A stretch of DNA of 44,077 nucleotides, from assembly GCA_040878345.1 (NCBI GenBank), contig JBBDML010000002.1, positions 1 to 44,077 on the forward strand, given 5' to 3'. The notes beneath the pieces were generated by a model. That model was not told where the DNA came from and did no database searches. It worked only from the letters and a program-made list of their open reading frames with translations. The position numbers were made by a program, and so were the translations under genes. This document shows positions 39,699 through 44,077 of the stretch, one piece after another. This DNA comes from ZC4RG35 sp040878345 (GTDB lineage Bacteria; Actinomycetota; Acidimicrobiia; Spongiisociales; ZC4RG35). How positions within the stretch are numbered: position 1 is the first letter of the stretch; the number at the start of each line of letters is the position of its first letter.

Positions 39699-40754
39699 AT
39701 GAAGATCGTCCACGTGGTGGGCACAGGAACGATCGGTGAGCCGCTCATCGGCCTCCTCGCCGACAACAAGGAGCATTTCGGGATCGACGAGGTGACCTTC
39801 CACAAGCGCACCCCGCTGGTGACCGAGAAGGCCAAGGTCAACGACCTGGTGCGCCGGGGGGCGGTGCTGGCAGTGGACGACAACCGGAAAGCGACCTTCG
39901 AGGAGCTCGGCCACTCGCCCAAGTTCGAGGCGGGGGAGGCCATAGAACGAGCCACCGTTGTCATCGACTGCACTCCGGTCGGCAACGAGATGAAAGAGGA
40001 GTACTACGAGCGGGCCCGTGGCCCCGTGGGCTTCATGGCCCAGGGCTCGGAATACGGCTTCGGGAAGATGTACGCCCGGGGAGTAAACGACGATGCCCTG
40101 ATCCCGGGTCAGGACCGCTTCCTCCACATCGTGAGCTGCAACACCCACAGCATCGCAGTCCTGATCAAGGCCCTCGCCATGGACCCGGACGGGACAAGCC
40201 ATCTGGTCGATGGCAGGTTCCTCTGCATGCGGAGGGCCAACGACATCTCCCAGGACGGCGGCTACGTGGCCAGCCCGACGGTCGGCTCTCACGCCGATCA
40301 GCGCTTCGGGACCCATCACGCCCGTGATGCCCATGAGCTGTTCTCGACTCTGGGGTACGACCTCAACGTCTACTCGTCGGCGGTGAAGCTCAACACCCAG
40401 TACATGCACTCGCTGCACTTCGCCCTCACACTCGATCGGGTGGTCGATCTCGACGAGGTCAAGGACCGCCTCGCCGCAAACACCCGGGTGGCGGTGACCC
40501 ACAAGCGGTCGGCCAATCAGGTGTTCTCCTTCGGGAGGGACCACGGGTATTTCGGCCGGATCATGAGCCAGGCGGTCATCGCTCTCGACACGCTGGCGGT
40601 GAGAAACGGCAACGAGGTGGTCGGGTTCTCCTTCACCCCCCAGGACGGCAACCCACTGCTCTCCACGGTGGCCGCCATGCTCTGGTATCTGGACCCGGCC
40701 AGGATGGAGGAGAGATTGGACATCCTCCGCCGGTACCTGTTCACCGAGATCTGA
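39699..40754 (+). CDS. Type II (archaeal-like) glyceraldehyde-3-phosphate dehydrogenase-like protein
   Basis: A 351-residue Rossmann dehydrogenase. N-terminal KIVHVVGTGTIGEPLIGLL binds NAD(P); ATVVIDCTPVGNEMKEEYY and GFMAQGSEYGFG follow as in archaeal GAPDH, and the catalytic cysteine is in HIVSCNTHSIAVLIKAL (SCNT). Ordinary bacterial GAPDH is only distantly related to this form. Many type II-like proteins in bacteria are uncharacterised, so the true substrate may differ. It heads a run of overlapping genes (39699-44071) and is preceded by the 36-base repeat array. Confidence 0.78.
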   Translation: MKIVHVVGTGTIGEPLIGLLADNKEHFGIDEVTFHKRTPLVTEKAKVNDLVRRGAVLAVDDNRKATFEELGHSPKFEAGEAIERATVVIDCTPVGNEMKEEYYERARGPVGFMAQGSEYGFGKMYARGVNDDALIPGQDRFLHIVSCNTHSIAVLIKALAMDPDGTSHLVDGRFLCMRRANDISQDGGYVASPTVGSHADQRFGTHHARDAHELFSTLGYDLNVYSSAVKLNTQYMHSLHFALTLDRVVDLDEVKDRLAANTRVAVTHKRSANQVFSFGRDHGYFGRIMSQAVIALDTLAVRNGNEVVGFSFTPQDGNPLLSTVAAMLWYLDPARMEERLDILRRYLFTEI

Positions 40755-41008
40755 TGGAAGCGAAGGCCCGGGCCTTCGCCGAGGAGGCGATCAGGGCCGT
40801 CGGCCGTCATGACGCAGCTGCCGCCCGCACCTTCATCTCCATGGCCTTCGATGCCGACCACCGCTTGGGGTCGTTGGCCGACACCATCTCCCTGGCTTGC
40901 GCCGAGATCGATTCCGAGGGAGCGGTGAGCACCGCCACCTGGAACACCCTGGCGGATGCGGTGGACTCGGCCGACCTGGTGGCCGTTGTGGAGGGGAGCC
41001 GTTCTTGA
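40754..41008 (+). CDS. Small hypothetical protein in the rimO operon
   Basis: An 84-residue, mostly helical protein (KARAFAEEAIRAVGRHDAAA, LADTISLACAEID, WNTLADAVDSADLVAVVEG). I do not recognise a family; no membrane segment, cysteine pair or signal peptide. Its ATG shares its A with the stop of the preceding gene, and its stop overlaps the TTG of rimO (TTGA), so it is translated as part of the operon. Function unknown. Confidence 0.6.
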   Translation: MEAKARAFAEEAIRAVGRHDAAAARTFISMAFDADHRLGSLADTISLACAEIDSEGAVSTATWNTLADAVDSADLVAVVEGSRS

Positions 41009-42312
41009 GCGCCCCCTCCCTCTGGCTGACCACCCTCGGGTGTGCCAAGAACCAGGTCGACTCGGAGAAGGTGATGGCCATGCTCTCCGAAGCCGGATAC
41101 CAATGGGCCGACTCTCCAGAGACCGCAGATGTGGTCATGGTCAACACCTGTGCCTTCATCGAGGAGGCCCGCGCCGAGTCGGTCGAGGTGATCCTCGAGA
41201 TGGAGGAGCGTCGCCGGCTGGGCTCTCGGTCGGTCGTCATCGGATGCATGGCCCAGCGTTTCGGGGTCGAGGTCGAAGGCGCTCTGCCGGAGGTGGATGC
41301 GGTGATCGGGATCGATCGCTATGGGGAGCTGGTGGGTGTCATCGACGGACTCACCCGTTGGCATCCCGTCGACTTGAGGCGACGCCCGGTGATGGACATC
41401 CTCCATGCCACCGGACGGCCCGCGCCCGGGCTTCCCTACGCCTATCTGAAAGTGGCCGAGGGATGCGACAAGCCCTGCACTTTCTGTGCCATCCCCTCGA
41501 TCCGGGGCAAGCAGAGATCACGGAGGCCGGTCGAGATCCGCCAGGAGCTTCTAGGCCTGGCGGCGGCTGGGGTCACCGAGGTGGTCCTGGTGGCCCAGGA
41601 CCTGGCGGCCTACGGGCGAGACATCGGGGCTCCGGGCGGGCTGGTCGAGCTGCTCGAGTTTCTTTCCGACGTCGAGGGCGTCCGGCGGCTCCGACTCCTC
41701 TACCTCCATCCGCGGGAGATCCGGGATGCCCTCCTCGTGGGCATGACCTCCAACCCGATGGTCGCCCCCTACTTCGACCTCTCTCTCCAACACGTCTCAC
41801 CCGCGCTGCTACGGGGCATGAAGCGACCGGGGAGCACCGAGAAGCATCTGGACCTCGTGGAGCGGATCCGGGGGCTCGATCCGGGGGCGGCTCTCAGGTC
41901 TTCCTTCATCGTCGGCTTCCCGGGGGAGGTGGAAGACGACGTCGACGAGCTCGAGTCCTTCCTCGAGGATGCCATGTTGGACTGGGCCGGCTTCTTCCCC
42001 TATTCGGCGGAGCCCGGGACACCGGCCGCAGTGATGGCGAACCAAGTGCCCCGTGATCTCGCCATGGAACGGCTGCGGCGGCTGACCGCGATCCAGGAGG
42101 AGGTCACCCGCGATCGGAATGAGGAGTGGCTGGGCGCTACCTCGACCATCCTCATCGACCAGGTCGAGGATGGGGTCCCGGTGGGTCGCTCCTATCGTCA
42201 CGCCCCCGAGATCGATGGGGTGGTCCGCACCGACACCGGTCGCCCGGGGGAATGGGTCGAGGTCGAGTTCACCGGGGTCTATGGGCCCGACATGGAGGCG
42301 GTGGTGCTGTGA
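41005..42312 (+). CDS. rimO: Ribosomal protein S12 methylthiotransferase
   Basis: A 435-residue radical SAM methylthiotransferase. The N-terminal domain has three cluster cysteines (TLGCAKNQVDSE, VNTCAFIEEA, IGCMAQ), the radical SAM site is Cys154-Cys158-Cys161 (GCDKPCTFCAIPSIRG), and a C-terminal TRAM domain ends EFTGVYGPDMEAVVL. Motif PSIRGKQRSR and length favour RimO over tRNA-modifying MiaB. It adds a methylthio group to an Asp of ribosomal protein S12. Start TTG 41005 overlaps the preceding TGA; GGAGGGG lies about nine bases upstream. Overlaps cinA by GTGA. Confidence 0.92.
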   Translation: MSAPSLWLTTLGCAKNQVDSEKVMAMLSEAGYQWADSPETADVVMVNTCAFIEEARAESVEVILEMEERRRLGSRSVVIGCMAQRFGVEVEGALPEVDAVIGIDRYGELVGVIDGLTRWHPVDLRRRPVMDILHATGRPAPGLPYAYLKVAEGCDKPCTFCAIPSIRGKQRSRRPVEIRQELLGLAAAGVTEVVLVAQDLAAYGRDIGAPGGLVELLEFLSDVEGVRRLRLLYLHPREIRDALLVGMTSNPMVAPYFDLSLQHVSPALLRGMKRPGSTEKHLDLVERIRGLDPGAALRSSFIVGFPGEVEDDVDELESFLEDAMLDWAGFFPYSAEPGTPAAVMANQVPRDLAMERLRRLTAIQEEVTRDRNEEWLGATSTILIDQVEDGVPVGRSYRHAPEIDGVVRTDTGRPGEWVEVEFTGVYGPDMEAVVL

Positions 42313-43541
42313 TCGTCGAGGTCATCGCGGTCGGTACCGAGTTGCTTCTGGGCCAGATCGTCAACACCAATGCGGCTGTGATCGGAGCCGCCCTGGCCGA
42401 GAAGGGCCTGGACGCCAACCATCAGCAGGTGGTCGGTGACAATCTGGCCCGCGTGGCCGGTGCCATCGGGATGGCGCTTTCTCGCTCCGATGCGGTGATC
42501 ATCACAGGCGGGATCGGTCCCACCCAGGATGATCTGACACGAGAAGCGGTCTGTTCCGCCACCGGGCTCGACATGGATTTCTCGGAGGAGTACGCCGAGC
42601 ATCTCCGGGAGTGGTGGGCGAGTCGGGGGAGGGTGATGCCCGAGTCGAACCTGCGTCAGGCCCAGCACCCGGCCGGTGCCGAGTTGCTCGCCAACCCCAA
42701 AGGGACCGCCCCGGGCCTGGCACTGACCCACCAGGGCAACCAGATCTTCTGTGTGCCTGGTGTGCCTGCCGAGATGGAGCATCTCCTCCACAACGAGGTC
42801 ATGCCCCGGTTGGTGGATGCCAATGACGGCGCCACCCTCGTCAGCCGGGTATTGAGGATCTGGGGACGGTCTGAGTCCGATGTCGCCGAGACCCTCGATG
42901 ACCTCTTCTTGGGGACCACCAACCCCTCGATCGCCTTCCTGGCGTCGGCCGGTGAGATCAAGGTGAGGATCACCGCCAAGGCCGCCGATGCCGGCACCGC
43001 GGCCGCATTGATCGCACCGGTCGAGAACGAGATCCGGGCCAGGCTGGGGGATGCGGTCTTTGGGGCGGACCAGGACACCATCGAGCGACAGATCCTCGAT
43101 CTCCTTGGGGAGCAGGGTCTGACCATCGCCACCGCCGAGTCCATGACCGGTGGTCTGGTGGCCGCCGCCCTGACCTCCGTGCCCGGCTCGTCGTCGGTGG
43201 TGCGTGGCGGCTTGGTTGCATATGACCCTGAGTTGAAGAAGAGGCTTCTCGGTGTCTCCGACATCAGCGAGGTAGTGAGCATCGAGGTCGCCGAGCAGAT
43301 GGCCCGGGGAGGGCGAGACCTCCTCGACGCCGACGTCGTGGTCTCCGTGACCGGGTCCGCAGGGCCTGATCCCCTGGAGCGGCCACCGGGGACGATGGTG
43401 ATCGGTGTGGCCACCCCGGAGCGGACGATGGCCCGCGAGATGATGATGGTGGGCGACAGGGAACGGGTCCGGGCCTATGCGGTGACCGCCGCCCTTCATC
43501 TCACCCGATTGGCTCTGATCGGGCGCTGGTGGAGACCATAG
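42309..43541 (+). CDS. cinA: CinA-family protein (nicotinamide-nucleotide amidohydrolase)
   Basis: A 410-residue two-domain CinA. The N-terminal COG1058 domain starts IVEVIAVGTELLLGQIVNTN and has IITGGIGPTQDDLTREA and VPGVPAEMEHLL; this part resembles MoeA/MogA molybdopterin-binding folds and hydrolyses ADP-ribose in some members. The C-terminal PncC domain (TIATAESMTGGLVAAALTSV, VVSVTGSAGPDP) deamidates nicotinamide mononucleotide. It begins with GTG overlapping the rimO stop. In many actinobacteria pgsA lies between rimO and cinA; here it does not. Confidence 0.93.
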   Translation: MIVEVIAVGTELLLGQIVNTNAAVIGAALAEKGLDANHQQVVGDNLARVAGAIGMALSRSDAVIITGGIGPTQDDLTREAVCSATGLDMDFSEEYAEHLREWWASRGRVMPESNLRQAQHPAGAELLANPKGTAPGLALTHQGNQIFCVPGVPAEMEHLLHNEVMPRLVDANDGATLVSRVLRIWGRSESDVAETLDDLFLGTTNPSIAFLASAGEIKVRITAKAADAGTAAALIAPVENEIRARLGDAVFGADQDTIERQILDLLGEQGLTIATAESMTGGLVAAALTSVPGSSSVVRGGLVAYDPELKKRLLGVSDISEVVSIEVAEQMARGGRDLLDADVVVSVTGSAGPDPLERPPGTMVIGVATPERTMAREMMMVGDRERVRAYAVTAALHLTRLALIGRWWRP

Positions 43542-44071
43542 GGCGGGTCTTCGCCGCGGCCCCGCTCCCCGCCGAGATCCGACTGGCTCTCGCCGCCAGC
43601 ACCGCATCGATGGAGATACCAGGCAAGACGGTCCCGCCGGAGAACTGGCATGTCACCCTCAGATACCTCGGACGGATCGATCAGATCGCCTTCGAACGGT
43701 TTCTTCACGGCCTATCTGGGGTCAACGACCATGAGGCCTTCCGCATCGGCATCGACGGACTCGGCGCATTCCCCAACTCTCGGAGGGCGACGGTGGTCTG
43801 GGCCGGCATCGGCGCCGGGGCCGAGCGGCTGTCAGCGCTCAACCAGATCGCCGAGGGGGCCGCGGCCGGCGCCGGGCTCGCGCCGGAGGAGCGTCCCTTC
43901 CACCCGCACCTCACCCTCTCCCGGGTCAGGCCCCCCGAGGACGTGCGGGCGTTGATCGGCGATGGGCTGAGGCTGGACTGGGTGTGCGACCGGGTGGTGG
44001 TGTACGAGAGCCGGCAGGAAAGGGGTGGGGTCCGATACGACCCCCTTGAAACCATCGGATTGGGTGGGTAA
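43529..44071 (+). CDS. thpR: RNA 2',3'-cyclic phosphodiesterase (2'-5' RNA ligase family)
   Basis: A 180-residue 2H phosphoesterase. The two catalytic HxTx motifs are HVTL (in ENWHVTLRYLG) and HLTL (in RPFHPHLTLSRV). The family opens 2',3'-cyclic phosphates on RNA and can ligate 2'-5' in reverse. It starts with GTG 43529, overlapping cinA by 13 bases, and ends six bases before the window does. In many actinobacteria recA follows; that cannot be seen here. Confidence 0.9.
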   Translation: METIGRVFAAAPLPAEIRLALAASTASMEIPGKTVPPENWHVTLRYLGRIDQIAFERFLHGLSGVNDHEAFRIGIDGLGAFPNSRRATVVWAGIGAGAERLSALNQIAEGAAAGAGLAPEERPFHPHLTLSRVRPPEDVRALIGDGLRLDWVCDRVVVYESRQERGGVRYDPLETIGLGG

Positions 44072-44077
44072 ATACAA

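Noticed and set aside
42279..43607. A 442-codon frame antisense to cinA
   Set aside because: Gly/His/Asp-rich antisense translation typical of GC-rich coding DNA; cinA is well supported.

Overview
The window looks like a chromosome segment from a high-GC actinobacterium outside the well-studied genera, possibly Acidimicrobiia-like (the class is inference). Supporting signs are dense GC-rich coding DNA, a DevS/DevR-type sensor pair, F420 cofactor genes with several F420-type oxidoreductases, a DUF222-HNH (13E12-type) endonuclease, an Lhr helicase, and the actinobacterial order dapA - RNase J - ftsK ... rimO - cinA - thpR. No rRNA, tRNA, CRISPR array, phage or transposase was seen. No gene-free stretch exceeds 300 bases.

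Layout. 1-3735: small flavin and SRPBCC-like proteins, a divergent histidine kinase/response regulator pair and a universal stress protein. 3847-7622: SDR-cofG-cofH operon for the F420 chromophore; CofH carries about 240 extra N-terminal residues. 7619-19322: minus-strand block with Lhr, an HD-GYP protein, a three-gene operon (DinB/MDMPI-like, BtpA-like, enoyl-CoA hydratase-like), a LOG-family protein, and a VWA protein plus a MoxR/CobS-like ATPase. 19404-29993: M16 peptidase, HNH protein, epoxide hydrolase, membrane proteins, a DUF4015-type lipoprotein, an LLM oxidoreductase, PEBP, cyclophilin, an MmcQ/YjbR protein and a kinase-LLM fusion. 30034-44071: dapA-rnj, ftsK, pyruvate dehydrogenase E1alpha-E1beta-E2, PspC plus an AhpD-like selenoprotein, then a type II GAPDH-like gene, a small unknown, rimO, cinA and thpR in one overlapping operon.

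Two observations stand out. The E1alpha subunit begins with the N-terminal ParA-contacting box of ParB (GLGRGLxxLIP), suggesting a link between a metabolic complex and a ParA ATPase. The gene at 38856-39452 reads through an in-frame TGA exactly where AhpD has its second catalytic cysteine (E-x11-C-x2-U-x3-H), with a SECIS-like hairpin just downstream.

Regulation. About half of the first genes of transcription units have TAnnnT placed 6 or 7 bases before the start codon, with no Shine-Dalgarno sequence. This fits leaderless transcription and was used to choose several starts. Genes with strong Shine-Dalgarno sequences form a second class. Two runs of N mark assembly joins; the 100-N run is flanked by identical 55-base ends and is probably not a real gap.
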